Shown here in pieces: positions 1 through 7,912 of a DNA stretch of 64,000 bases. Below the pieces are notes generated by a model. It was not told the origin of the DNA. It saw only the letters and a list, made by a program, of their open reading frames with translations, and searched no databases. The stretch is taken from the NCBI GenBank assembly GCA_036491755.1, contig DASXBJ010000021.1:1-64000 (forward strand), given 5' to 3'. Both the position numbers and the translations under genes were made by a program. Source of the stretch: DASXBJ01 sp036491755 (GTDB taxonomy: Bacteria > Chloroflexota > Dormibacteria > Dormibacterales > Dormibacteraceae). The number at the start of each line of letters is the position of its first letter. The stretch's first letter is position 1.

Positions 1-518
1 GGCAGCACGGCGAGCTCGGGATCCTTGAGCGCCGGGCCGACGACGGCCAGGTCCAGCTCGTTGCGCAGGACCTGCTCCTGAACGTTGGCCCGAGTCCCGA
101 TCTCGAGCGAGATGACCAGGTCGGGGTGCAGCTTCTTGAATGCACCGAGCGCGGCGGGTAGAAGGTAGATGCCGACCGTGGTGCTCGCGCCCACTCGCAG
201 GCTGCCGCGCTTGATGCCGCGCATCTCTTCGAGCACGAGGATCGCTTCGTCGACCACGTCAATCGCGCGGCGTGCATACGAGTAGAGGACCGATCCGGCT
301 TCGGTGAGCTCCACGCGCTTGCCGAGCCGGTCGAGCAGCGGCTGGCCGAGCGCCTCTTCGAGCTCTTTGACCTGGTACGACACCGATGGCTGGCTGAAGC
401 GCAGCTTCTCCGCCGCGAGGCTGAAGCTCTTCAAGTCGGCGACTGCTTTGAAAGTTCGGAGTTGACGCAGCGTGACGTTTCGGTCGAGATCGGGGCTGGA
501 GCGGCTGCGCTCGGGCAC
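1..518 (-). CDS. LysR-family transcriptional regulator, C-terminus off the left edge
   Basis: The minus strand reads a typical LysR N-terminus: winged helix-turn-helix with LRQLRTFKAVADLKSFSLAA, then FSQPSVSYQVKELEEALG and the wing LLDRLGKRVELTEAG. The first part of the periplasmic-binding-like effector domain follows (RGSLRVGASTTVGIYLLP). About 172 residues are visible of a usual 290-310, because the gene runs off the window. I place the start at the GTG at 518, since a TATCGT box lies 6 nt upstream. The divergent acyl-CoA carboxylase gene begins only 18 nt away, so this gene may control it, as LysR proteins often do for divergent neighbours. The effector is unknown. Confidence 0.9.
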   Translation of the reverse strand, partial: MPERSRSSPDLDRNVTLRQLRTFKAVADLKSFSLAAEKLRFSQPSVSYQVKELEEALGQPLLDRLGKRVELTEAGSVLYSYARRAIDVVDEAILVLEEMRGIKRGSLRVGASTTVGIYLLPAALGAFKKLHPDLVISLEIGTRANVQEQVLRNELDLAVVGPALKDPELAVL

Positions 519-536
519 GCGCCTACGATATGCGGT
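519..536. promoter_or_regulatory. Divergent overlapping -10 boxes between lysR and carboxyltransferase genes
   Basis: Eighteen bases separate the two start codons. The plus strand has TACGAT (524-529), 7 nt before ATG 537. The minus strand has TATCGT (525-530), 6 nt before GTG 518. Neither side has a Shine-Dalgarno sequence, so both transcripts would be leaderless and both polymerases would compete for the same bases. Confidence 0.6.
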
Positions 537-2174
537 ATGGCCGCCCGCAAGCCTAAATCCCTGACCGCCGTGCGAAGGACCACAGCAAGCCTCGAAGGAG
601 TGGAGGCGCCGCAGCGTGCCGCAACCACCGTTTCCGAGCAGAAGATCAACCAGTACCGCAAACGCCGCTACCAGGCGCTGCACGCCGAGACCGAAGCCGC
701 CAACAAGCGCCGAGCCGCCGGCAAGGCCACCGCGCGCGACCGCATCGAGATGCTTCTCGATGACGGTTCGTTCGTGGAGCTCGACCTCTTTGCGGCGCAC
801 CGCGCGCACGGCTTCGGCATGGAGGATCGACGAATCTCGGGCGACGGTGTGGTCGCGGGATTCGGCGAGATCGACCGGCGGCCGGTGGCCGTCTACGCGT
901 ATGACGCCACCGTATTCGGCGGCTCGCTCGGCGAGGTCACCGCGGAAAAGATCGTCAAGGTGCAGGAGCTGGCGCTGCGCAACCGCGTCCCGATCATCGG
1001 CATCAACGACTCGGGCGGCGCACGCATCCAGGAGGGGGTCGTCGCCCTCGCCGGCTACGCGGACATCTTCCTGCGCAACGTCCGCTCGTCGGGCGTGATC
1101 CCGCAGATCAGCATCATCGCCGGGCCTTGCACCGGCGGCGCGGTCTACTCGCCCGCCATCACCGATTTCATCTTCATAGTCGCGGGCCAGGGCTATATGT
1201 TCATCACCGGCCCCGAGGTGATTCGCGTCGTCACCGGCGAGGCGGTGAGCTTCGACGAGCTGGGCGGCGGCGATGTTCACAACGCGACGTCCGGCGTGGC
1301 GCACTTCCTGCCTCGCACGGAGCAGGCGTGCGCGGACGGGGTGCGGAAGCTGCTGTCCTACCTGCCCTCCTCCAACGGGGAACGGCCGCCGTTCGTGCCG
1401 ACCTCGGACGACCTGGAGCGAGCTGACCCTGAGCTCCAGACGATCGTCCCGGAGTCGCCGAACAAGCCATATGACATGCGCGAGCTCGTGGCGAGGGTGC
1501 TCGACGGCCGCGAGTTCTTCGAGGTCCAGCCCTTCTTCGCCCCGAACATAATCGTCGGCCTCGGCAGGCTGGGCGGGCACGTGGTCGGCATCGTCGGCAA
1601 CCAGCCCAAGGTGCTCGCGGGGGCGATCGACATCAACGCCTCGGTGAAAGCCGCGCGCTTCATCCGGTTCTGCGACGCGTTTGGCATCCCCATCATCTCC
1701 TTCGTCGACGTGCCGGGCTACCTGCCCGGCCGCGACCAGGAGCACGGCGGCATCATCCGCCACGGCGCCAAGCTGCTCTACGCGTATGCGGAGGCGACCG
1801 TGCCGAAGCTCACAGTCATCACCCGCAAGGATTACGGCGGCGCTTACTGCGTCATGTCACCGAAGCAGATGGGCGCCGATCTCAACCTGGCATGGCCCAC
1901 GGCGGAGATCGCGGTGATGGGTCCCGAGGCAGCGGTGAACATCATCTACAAGCGCGACCTGGCAGCGTCGCCCAACGCCGTCGCGCGGCGCAAGGAGCTT
2001 GTGGCGGAGTACACCGCTCGCTTCGCGAACCCGTATGTCGCCGCCGAACGCGGCTACATCGACGACGTGATCGAGCCGAGCCAGACCCGGCGCGAGCTCA
2101 TTCGCGGGCTTCAGCTCTGCTTGCGCAAGACGGTTGAAAGGCCGCCCCGCAAGCACGGAAACATTCCGCTCTAG
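537..2174 (+). CDS. Acyl-CoA carboxylase carboxyltransferase (beta) subunit
   Basis: Biotin-dependent carboxyltransferase of 545 residues, transferring CO2 from carboxybiotin to acetyl-, propionyl- or a related acyl-CoA in the cytoplasm. The sequence shows the paired crotonase-like halves. The N half has GVVAGFGEIDRRPVAVYAYD, INDSGGARIQEG and GPCTGGAVYSPAITDF. The C half has VVGIVGNQPKVLAGAID, FVDVPGYLPGRDQEHGGIIR and KDYGGAYCVMSPKQMGADL. Length matches PccB/AccD5-type proteins. An in-frame ATG at 462 exists, but ATG 537 has a TACGAT box 7 nt upstream and avoids overlap with the divergent regulator. No biotin carboxylase subunit lies in the window; a biotin ligase is at 19176. Substrate cannot be told from sequence alone. 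Confidence 0.93.
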   Translation: MAARKPKSLTAVRRTTASLEGVEAPQRAATTVSEQKINQYRKRRYQALHAETEAANKRRAAGKATARDRIEMLLDDGSFVELDLFAAHRAHGFGMEDRRISGDGVVAGFGEIDRRPVAVYAYDATVFGGSLGEVTAEKIVKVQELALRNRVPIIGINDSGGARIQEGVVALAGYADIFLRNVRSSGVIPQISIIAGPCTGGAVYSPAITDFIFIVAGQGYMFITGPEVIRVVTGEAVSFDELGGGDVHNATSGVAHFLPRTEQACADGVRKLLSYLPSSNGERPPFVPTSDDLERADPELQTIVPESPNKPYDMRELVARVLDGREFFEVQPFFAPNIIVGLGRLGGHVVGIVGNQPKVLAGAIDINASVKAARFIRFCDAFGIPIISFVDVPGYLPGRDQEHGGIIRHGAKLLYAYAEATVPKLTVITRKDYGGAYCVMSPKQMGADLNLAWPTAEIAVMGPEAAVNIIYKRDLAASPNAVARRKELVAEYTARFANPYVAAERGYIDDVIEPSQTRRELIRGLQLCLRKTVERPPRKHGNIPL

Positions 2175-4192
2175 GCCGAGGTCGCGGTCGCCGCGTGCGG
2201 CGGCATCGTTGCCAGCGGCGAGCGGCGCAGCCGCTCCGACTTGCGGCAGAACTCGTCCACGGTGACGATGAGCTCGGCGTGAGACCAGGTCAGGGGCGAC
2301 ACGGAGAGCGGCGCGCCTGTATTGGGGTCGAGCTGCTCAGAGAGCAGCCCGCCGGCGATCTGGTGGGCCACGACCCAGTTGATGATGTCGCGTGCGGCCT
2401 TCAGGCCGTGCGTGTCCTTGGCGATCGCGATGTACCACTGAGCCAGCCACAGCGTGCACATGAACCAGGGGTTGCCCGGAACCTTCTTCGTATCGGACTC
2501 GACCCTGAAGTAGTAGTCGTCGGTGTAGCGCGCGATGCCTCCGCACGACGCCGTGTTGGCCAGCTGCTCGGCGATCGCATGCATTGTCTGCACGACGCGC
2601 TTGTCGTCCGGCGCGTACATGCCGAATCGCCACAGGCCGTAGGTCGCGCTGTCGAGGACCATGTCAACCGTTTGCGTCCCGTCGTCCTCGCCTACGACAC
2701 GGCGCGCGAACCGGCCGAGGTCCGGGCTGTAGAGGTGCATGTCCGACGCCAGGCGCAGGCGATCCGCTGCATCGCGATATCGCACGTACGAGGCGACGTC
2801 GCCAAACAGGTCGGCGAAGTTGCGGGCCGCGTCGAGACCGCCCCACACCGCCCCGACCGTGAATGCATGCACTCCCCAGCGCTCCTCCCACAGATCCCAG
2901 GACGGCATCGGCAGGCCGTTGCGCTCGTCGACGTACGACACCATCCAGTCCGCGGCAGGCAGGACGAGCGTGGAGTACAGGCCGACCACGAAATCGAGGT
3001 TGCCGTGGATTCGGTAGTGCTGCCACAGCGCCCAGAGCACCAGCCCGGTCTCATCCTCCTGGATCGGCAGCGTGCGGACCCCATGCGAGTCGACCCACGG
3101 CAGCCACGAGCTGCCGGGCAATCCGTATGGCGTGTACTTGTGCAGGAAGAAACCCTCCTCGACCAGGACGGACTGGCAGAAGGTGAAGAACTGCCGCGTC
3201 ACGTCCTCGTGTCCGGCGCGATCGAGGGCGTTGGCGACCAGGGCCCCGTCGCGCGGCCACGCGTACGCATATGTGTCGCGGGCGAACTTGGTGATGTCGA
3301 AGTCCGTGGCGGCGATGATCGCGCCGCGGTTGTCGGCATGCGTCCGCGCGGTCAGGATGCTGCGACGGTAAAGTCGCGTGACATCTGAACCGAGCTCCTC
3401 ATCGATGTGGCGATGATCCTTCTCCGCCCAGACCTGCCAGTAGGTGAGCGTTCGGCCGCGATATGTATCCGGTCCGCGGCCCACGATGAGGTCCTGGCCG
3501 TACACCGTCACCTCGCTCAGTCTCGTTCCCATGCATACCCAGTGAGTCATGGATCGCGGTTCGTCGGGAGTGGCAGGGCCCAAATCGAAACCGACGGTGC
3601 AGTCGACCGAGCCCTGCTCGATCGGGTTCTTGCCCAGCACGCCGTCCTCGGCGTCGACCCAGGTTCCCTCCGCGCCATTGCCCTTCTTGCCGTTGGCCCA
3701 GGTCGCTGTTCCGAACTCAGGGCCTGACTGCCCGCCGACCAGGAAATACCGGTCGCCTTTGTATGCGATCACGCTGCGATGTCGCGGATCGAACAGCACC
3801 GTGTTGCCGATGTCGGTGCCGTCGATGTACCAGTCGTAGTGAAAGAACACTCGCCCGGTCTGAAACCCGGCTGCTGACCTCACCACGACATTTCGAATCA
3901 GCCAGTTGCGCGCGAGGTCGATGAAATCCTCGAAGTGGACGGAGATGCCAAGACCCTCATGCTGCAATCGCACGTCGCTGACCAGGGAGTCTTCGGCATA
4001 TCCGAGGGCGCGTTCCCACCCGTCGTCCTCGAGCCACGCAAACTTTCCGTCGACGAAGAATCCAGTGCGGCATACGTTGCCCATGGTCTGGTTCGCGTCG
4101 CCGACCCGAGGGAAATAGAGGTCACGCACCGAGTAGTGGGCGTCGAAGCCGACCAGGGTGTTGCCGTTTCCAATGACCAGGCTTCTAGGCAC
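2171..4192 (-). CDS. Glycoside hydrolase family 15 protein (glucoamylase / trehalase-like)
   Basis: A 673-residue protein with the GH15 layout: an N-terminal beta-sandwich (from IGNGNTLVGFDAHYSVRDLY) and a C-terminal (alpha/alpha)6 barrel. Catalytic-acid motif SWDLWEER is at about residues 431-438, and the C-terminal SVSPLTWSHAE (about 630-640) carries the second conserved Glu. AYAWPRDGALV near residue 310 is another family hallmark. Expected activity is hydrolysis of alpha-glucosidic linkages; some bacterial members are trehalases. No signal peptide is seen, so it is probably cytoplasmic. Start is GTG 4192, with TAGCAT (4205-4210) 12 nt upstream. Its TAG stop overlaps that of the convergent carboxyltransferase within one CTAG. 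Confidence 0.92.
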   Translation of the reverse strand: MPRSLVIGNGNTLVGFDAHYSVRDLYFPRVGDANQTMGNVCRTGFFVDGKFAWLEDDGWERALGYAEDSLVSDVRLQHEGLGISVHFEDFIDLARNWLIRNVVVRSAAGFQTGRVFFHYDWYIDGTDIGNTVLFDPRHRSVIAYKGDRYFLVGGQSGPEFGTATWANGKKGNGAEGTWVDAEDGVLGKNPIEQGSVDCTVGFDLGPATPDEPRSMTHWVCMGTRLSEVTVYGQDLIVGRGPDTYRGRTLTYWQVWAEKDHRHIDEELGSDVTRLYRRSILTARTHADNRGAIIAATDFDITKFARDTYAYAWPRDGALVANALDRAGHEDVTRQFFTFCQSVLVEEGFFLHKYTPYGLPGSSWLPWVDSHGVRTLPIQEDETGLVLWALWQHYRIHGNLDFVVGLYSTLVLPAADWMVSYVDERNGLPMPSWDLWEERWGVHAFTVGAVWGGLDAARNFADLFGDVASYVRYRDAADRLRLASDMHLYSPDLGRFARRVVGEDDGTQTVDMVLDSATYGLWRFGMYAPDDKRVVQTMHAIAEQLANTASCGGIARYTDDYYFRVESDTKKVPGNPWFMCTLWLAQWYIAIAKDTHGLKAARDIINWVVAHQIAGGLLSEQLDPNTGAPLSVSPLTWSHAELIVTVDEFCRKSERLRRSPLATMPPHAATATSA

Positions 4193-4204
4193 GGTTTGCG
4201 GGCA

Positions 4205-4210
4205 ATGCTA
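4205..4210 (-). promoter_or_regulatory. Candidate -10 box of the GH15 gene
   Basis: Reads TAGCAT on the minus strand, 12 nt upstream of GTG 4192. It fits TANNNT, but the spacing is longer than in the other candidates here. Confidence 0.35.
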
Positions 4211-4232
4211 CCCCCGGCGTTAACGGCCTGGG

Positions 4233-4261
4233 TTCCCATTCCGCGTTTGCTTACCTACAAT
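4233..4261 (+). promoter_or_regulatory. Promoter of the YgjP-like gene
   Basis: TTCCCA (4233-4238), 17 nt spacer, TACAAT (4256-4261). Transcription would start near 4268, giving a leader of about 35 nt. A GGAG Shine-Dalgarno (4289-4292) stands 9 nt before TTG 4302, so this unit is a conventional leadered one. Confidence 0.5.
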
Positions 4262-4301
4262 CGCCGCAGGTCCAATCCAGCAAACAACGGAGCACAACGT
4301 C

Positions 4302-4817
4302 TTGGAAACGAATTCAGAAGCCTTCACACCACCCGTTCGGATCGTCGCCTCGAAGAACCGGCGAAGGACCGTGACCGCCCGCCTGCGCTCGGGTGTCCTC
4401 GAGCTCCTCGTCCCGTCATGGATGCCTCGCGCGGAACGAGACCGGTGGGCAGAGGTCATGCGGCGCCGGCTCGAAAAGCGCATGCAGCGCTCGCGCCCGT
4501 CGGATCAGCGGCTCATCCAGAGGGCTCGAACCTTGAACGACCGGCACTTCGGCGGCCGGCTGCGCTGGACCTCCATAGGCTTCGCCGAGATGCGCCACCT
4601 GTGGGGAAGCTGCACTTTTACGGACGGCGCGATCCGCATCGCGCGTCGCGCGGCGTCCTTGCCCGACTGGGTCCTCGACTACCTGCTGGTGCACGAGATG
4701 GCTCACCTCGAGCACAGCGACCATGGACCGGCCTTTCACGAGCTGGAGGAGCGCTACCCGCTCACCGAGCGCGCCCGCGGCTACCTGATGGCGCTGGACC
4801 AGGCCCCGCCCGTCTAA
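4302..4817 (+). CDS. YgjP/DUF45-type zinc metallopeptidase (SprT-like)
   Basis: 171 residues. The C-terminal half carries the zinc-binding HEMAHLEHSDHGPAF motif (HExxH plus a downstream His) after YLLVHE, and the family signature MRHLWGSCTF lies before it. Family members are small metal-dependent hydrolases related to SprT and to the M48 fold; some sit with restriction systems, but none is seen here. The N-terminus is a short basic segment (KNRRRTVTARLRSG) that forms the family's leading strand. Start is TTG 4302, chosen for the GGAG at 4289-4292. Substrate unknown. Confidence 0.85.
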   Translation: METNSEAFTPPVRIVASKNRRRTVTARLRSGVLELLVPSWMPRAERDRWAEVMRRRLEKRMQRSRPSDQRLIQRARTLNDRHFGGRLRWTSIGFAEMRHLWGSCTFTDGAIRIARRAASLPDWVLDYLLVHEMAHLEHSDHGPAFHELEERYPLTERARGYLMALDQAPPV

Positions 4818-4823
4818 AGAAAG

Positions 4824-4952
4824 TATCGGTGGAGCCTCAGGCCGGATTCACTCCGGCCGTCCCGACGCACGCCACCTTCCAGGCGCCGCCCAGCGTGGCC
4901 GAGGAGAGGAGGGGGCTCCGTGGGGGAGGACAACTGTCCTCCCCACGCTTGA
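4824..4952. repeat. Two-hairpin intergenic repeat, copy 1
   Basis: First of two tandem units with a 129-nt period. Hairpin 1 is GGCCGGA-ttcac-TCCGGCC (4840-4858). A conserved middle follows (CCAGCGTGGCCGAG, then GAGGGGG). Hairpin 2 pairs 4920-4931 with 4936-4946, with one bulged G. A related third copy is at 33056. Confidence 0.85.
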
Positions 4953-5078
4953 TATCGGCGGAGCCTCAGGCCGGATTCACTCCGGCCGTCCCGCGCACAC
5001 CACCTTCCAATCGCTGCCCAGCGTGGCCGAGCAGAGGAGGGGGTCCCGCGGGGGAGGACCGCTGTCCTCCCCCGCGCC
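4953..5078. repeat. Two-hairpin intergenic repeat, copy 2
   Basis: Tandem partner of copy 1. Hairpin 1 (4969-4987) is identical to copy 1. Hairpin 2 is a perfect 13-bp stem, 5047-5059 with 5064-5076, and ends 2 nt before the stop codon of the minus-strand dehydrogenase (5079-5081). It could act as that gene's 3' end structure, though no U-tract follows. Confidence 0.85.
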
Positions 5079-6116
5079 TTATGGTCGCAGGACTATCTTG
5101 GTCGCCTCGCGGGCCGCGAACATCCGATAGGCTTCCTCGGCCTGGTCGAGCTTCATGCGGTGGCTGATGATCATCTCCGGGTGGAGGCGACCAGCTGCGA
5201 TCAGATCGAGCAGCTGTCGCATGTAGCGCTGCACGTTGCAGCGCCCTGAGCGAAACGTCAGGGACTTCTCCCACATGTGGTAGTACGGGAAGTCGGCGGT
5301 GAACTCATTGGGCACGCCGACAACCGACACAGTGCCTCCACCGCGCACGCACAGAATGGCGGTCTCCACGGTCGCGGTGGATCCCACCGCCTCGATGCTG
5401 CAGTCGGCGCCGATGCCACCAGTCTGGCCGGCGATCGCCTGGACAGGATGCGAATGCGAAGCGTTGATCGGGATGCCGCCGATCTCCTGCGCGATCTCCA
5501 GCCGGGCATCCACCATATCCACGACGAAGACCTTCGCCGGGCCGTAGAGCTGGGCGCACATCGTCGCCATGAGGCCGACCGGCCCGGCACCGATGACGGC
5601 CACCGAGTCGCCCGGTTTGATCTCGGCGCGCTCCGCCGCGAACATGCCGGTCGACAGGATGTCGCCGACAAAGATCGCCTGTTCGTCGGTCATCCCGTCA
5701 GGAATGGGCTCCATCGAATGGTCCGCGAGCGGGACGACGATGAACTCCGCCTGGCCGCCCCCAAGACCGCCGAGAAGCTTGCCAAACCCGAACGTGGCCA
5801 TATCGACGCACTCGTTGAACCAGCCCTTGCGGCACAGCGCGCAGTGTCCGCAGGCGGTGTAGAAGCTGGCCACCACCCGGTCGCCAGCCTTGAAACGCTT
5901 GACCTCTGAGCCGGCTTCTTCCACCACACCGACGAACTCATGGCCCAGCAGCTCGCCGGCGACCATCGGTATCCGTCCGTGGTACGCGTGCAGGTCGGAG
6001 CCGCAGATGGCGCCCAGGGTCACTTTCAGGAGGACCCCCGAGGAGTCCCGGAGCTGCGGCTTGGGAACGTCGAGGACCTTGACCGCCCCGACGCCCTGGA
6101 AGGTTGCCGCCTTCAT
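5079..6116 (-). CDS. Zinc-dependent medium-chain alcohol/polyol dehydrogenase
   Basis: 345-residue MDR-family oxidoreductase of the threonine/sorbitol dehydrogenase type. Catalytic zinc ligands lie in AICGSDLHAYHG and GHEFVGVVEEAG. The structural zinc site is CGHCALCRKGWFNEC, and the Rossmann motif is GAGPVGLMATMCA. It should oxidise an alcohol or polyol with NAD(P)+ in the cytoplasm; the substrate is not predictable. Start ATG 6116 has TAGAAT (6126-6131) 9 nt upstream and no Shine-Dalgarno. It is divergent from an SDR gene and flanked downstream by the repeat pair. Confidence 0.9.
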   Translation of the reverse strand: MKAATFQGVGAVKVLDVPKPQLRDSSGVLLKVTLGAICGSDLHAYHGRIPMVAGELLGHEFVGVVEEAGSEVKRFKAGDRVVASFYTACGHCALCRKGWFNECVDMATFGFGKLLGGLGGGQAEFIVVPLADHSMEPIPDGMTDEQAIFVGDILSTGMFAAERAEIKPGDSVAVIGAGPVGLMATMCAQLYGPAKVFVVDMVDARLEIAQEIGGIPINASHSHPVQAIAGQTGGIGADCSIEAVGSTATVETAILCVRGGGTVSVVGVPNEFTADFPYYHMWEKSLTFRSGRCNVQRYMRQLLDLIAAGRLHPEMIISHRMKLDQAEEAYRMFAAREATKIVLRP

Positions 6117-6153
6117 GTGATCGCGATTCTACGTCCGCCCATAAGCTAGCCCC
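6117..6153. promoter_or_regulatory. Divergent promoters: dehydrogenase (-) and SDR (+)
   Basis: Minus strand: TAGAAT (6126-6131), 9 nt before ATG 6116. Plus strand: TAAGCT (6142-6147), 6 nt before GTG 6154. Both look leaderless. Confidence 0.6.
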
Positions 6154-6957
6154 GTGCGACTCAAAGGGGCGGTGGTCGTCATCACGGGCGCGTCGAGCGG
6201 CATCGGTGAGGCGACGGCGCTGGCATTTGCCCGCACCGGGGCCAGGCTGGAGCTCGGCGCAAGACGCCTGGATCGCCTCGAAGCGGTTGCGATCAGGTGC
6301 CGCCACGCCGGCTCGCCGGAGGTCAACGCGCGACAGGTGGACGTGAGCGAGCGCGCCCAGGCGCGCGCGTTCATCGCTGGAGCGATCCGCGACCACGAAC
6401 GCCTCGACGTGCTGGTCAACAACGCGGGCGTGGGATGGATGGGCCGGCTGCACCAGATGCCGGAGGAGAAGGTGGATGAGCTGATCGCCACCAACCTGAA
6501 GGGCGTGGTCGCGACCACACAGGCCGCGCTGCCATGGATGCTCGAACGCCGCCGCGGCGTGATCATCAACGTCGCATCGGTGGTTGGATTCCGGGCTTCG
6601 CCTTACTCCGCCGTTTACTCGGCAACCAAGCACGCGGTCGTGGGACTTTCACATGCGCTGCGCGGCGAGCTGTCAGGCACCGGCGTCAAGGTGTGCGCGG
6701 TCTACCCGGGCGTCACGGCCGGCACCGGGTTTTTCGACGGCAACGAATCGCCTGTTGGACCGCAATACCCGGCGTGGTGGGTGGCCAACCTGATCGTGCG
6801 CACGGCTCGATTTCCACGTCGCGACGCGATGGTCCTCCCCCTCCGTTTGGGCAGCCTTGCCGAGCCCGTATTCGGCGGCCTGATGGACCACGCCCTGGGC
6901 GAGGCTCGCCGCCGCGTCTCGCCGCACCTGGGCGGGACCGGCCGGCTGCAGAGCTGA
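6154..6957 (+). CDS. Short-chain dehydrogenase/reductase
   Basis: 267-residue classical SDR. Cofactor motif TGASSGIGEATALAF is near residue 12, followed by NNAG. Catalytic Ser lies in NVASVVGFRAS, and the YSATKHA motif supplies Tyr and Lys. Expected to be an NAD(P)-dependent oxidoreductase; substrate unknown. GTG start is preceded by TAAGCT at 6 nt spacing. It ends 1 nt before the convergent DUF72 gene. Another SDR is at 58558; the two share only family-level features. Confidence 0.9.
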   Translation: MRLKGAVVVITGASSGIGEATALAFARTGARLELGARRLDRLEAVAIRCRHAGSPEVNARQVDVSERAQARAFIAGAIRDHERLDVLVNNAGVGWMGRLHQMPEEKVDELIATNLKGVVATTQAALPWMLERRRGVIINVASVVGFRASPYSAVYSATKHAVVGLSHALRGELSGTGVKVCAVYPGVTAGTGFFDGNESPVGPQYPAWWVANLIVRTARFPRRDAMVLPLRLGSLAEPVFGGLMDHALGEARRRVSPHLGGTGRLQS

Positions 6958-6958
6958 G

Positions 6959-7861
6959 CTAGTTCTGCCAGGCCGCCAGCAGCCTCTCGAGCTGCTGAGC
7001 GTTCTTGACCGAGTAGTTCGAGTAGTTGTTGTTCATCACCGCGTGAACCTCCTTGGCGGACTTCTCCATCTCCTTGATTCGCGGCACCCATTCGGCAAGC
7101 TCTGCGTCCGTGTAGTCGTAACGGAACCTGAGGTTGGGCGGCGCGCCCTTGAGGTCCCATGTTTCGTGGTTGCGCCCGTGAAATCTGATCACGGCCAGCT
7201 TGCTCGACGTGACGTCGTATGCCGCGGGCATGCTCGTCTTGTGTCCCGGGGGGACGTCGACCGCGACCAAGGGAATGTCGCGCGACCGCAGGAAGGCCAG
7301 CGTCCCATCGAGGTGCCGTGCATCTAGCCATTCAGGCTTGCGAAACTCGACAGCGACCTGAAACCCGAACATGCGCTCCTGGCACTGCTCGATGTAGGCC
7401 AGCGATCGCGAGGACGGTAGGAACCAGGGCGGGAACTGAAAGAAGACGGCCCCGAGCTTGCCCGCCGCTCGCAGGGGTTCGAGGGCAACCCGGAAACGGT
7501 CCCACGACTCGTCCACGAGCTCGTCTGGCATCTGTTCCAGGTAGATGTTCTTCTCGCGCAGCTTGTCGGGAAGCTCGTCGCGGATTTCCTTCGGCAGCGC
7601 CATCGGCTTGGTGGGGTGGTTGGTGAATAAAGAGAACGACTTGACATCGAAGGTGAAGCCGGCGGGGGTCCGCGCCACCCACAGCTCCGAGTTCTCCGGC
7701 TTTGGCATGCCGTAGTAAGTCGAGTCGACCTCGACCAGCGAGAACTGGCTCGCATAGAAGTTCAGGCGTTCTTCCGACGACTTCACGTGCAACGGATAGA
7801 AGAGCCGGGAGTCGATCAGCGACTTGTCGATCCACCCCGCGATCCCGCAGCGCACTGTCAT
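6959..7861 (-). CDS. DUF72 (YecE-like) protein
   Basis: 300 residues, starting CGIAGWIDKSL after MTVR, the conserved N-terminus of the DUF72 family, a TIM-barrel fold of unknown activity. Conserved family segments include VEVDSTYYGMP, FTFDVKSFSLFT, AVFFQFPPWF, VAVEFRKPEWL and VIRFHGRN. The frame stays open upstream, but ATG 7861 is chosen because it gives the family's normal N-terminus and has TACGAT (7869-7874) 7 nt upstream. Divergent from the CHASE2 cyclase. Confidence 0.88.
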   Translation of the reverse strand: MTVRCGIAGWIDKSLIDSRLFYPLHVKSSEERLNFYASQFSLVEVDSTYYGMPKPENSELWVARTPAGFTFDVKSFSLFTNHPTKPMALPKEIRDELPDKLREKNIYLEQMPDELVDESWDRFRVALEPLRAAGKLGAVFFQFPPWFLPSSRSLAYIEQCQERMFGFQVAVEFRKPEWLDARHLDGTLAFLRSRDIPLVAVDVPPGHKTSMPAAYDVTSSKLAVIRFHGRNHETWDLKGAPPNLRFRYDYTDAELAEWVPRIKEMEKSAKEVHAVMNNNYSNYSVKNAQQLERLLAAWQN

Positions 7862-7912
7862 GCGCTCGATCGTAATCACAACTTGCGGACCGAGGACTAT
7901 CATCCGTCGCGC
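7862..7912. promoter_or_regulatory. Divergent promoters: DUF72 gene (-) and CHASE2-cyclase (+)
   Basis: Minus strand: TACGAT (7869-7874), 7 nt before ATG 7861. Plus strand: TATCAT (7898-7903), 9 nt before GTG 7913. No Shine-Dalgarno on either side. Confidence 0.55.

Noticed and set aside
2195..3388. Long open frame antisense to the GH15 gene (and others antisense to ispH, hisC and the hydroxyacid dehydrogenase)
   Set aside because: They follow third-position GC bias of real genes on the other strand, are Arg/His/Gly-rich and show no domain.
5047..5076. Hairpin 2 of repeat copy 2 as a standard Rho-independent terminator
   Set aside because: The stem is strong, but no U-tract follows in either orientation. 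It is better treated as part of the repeat element.
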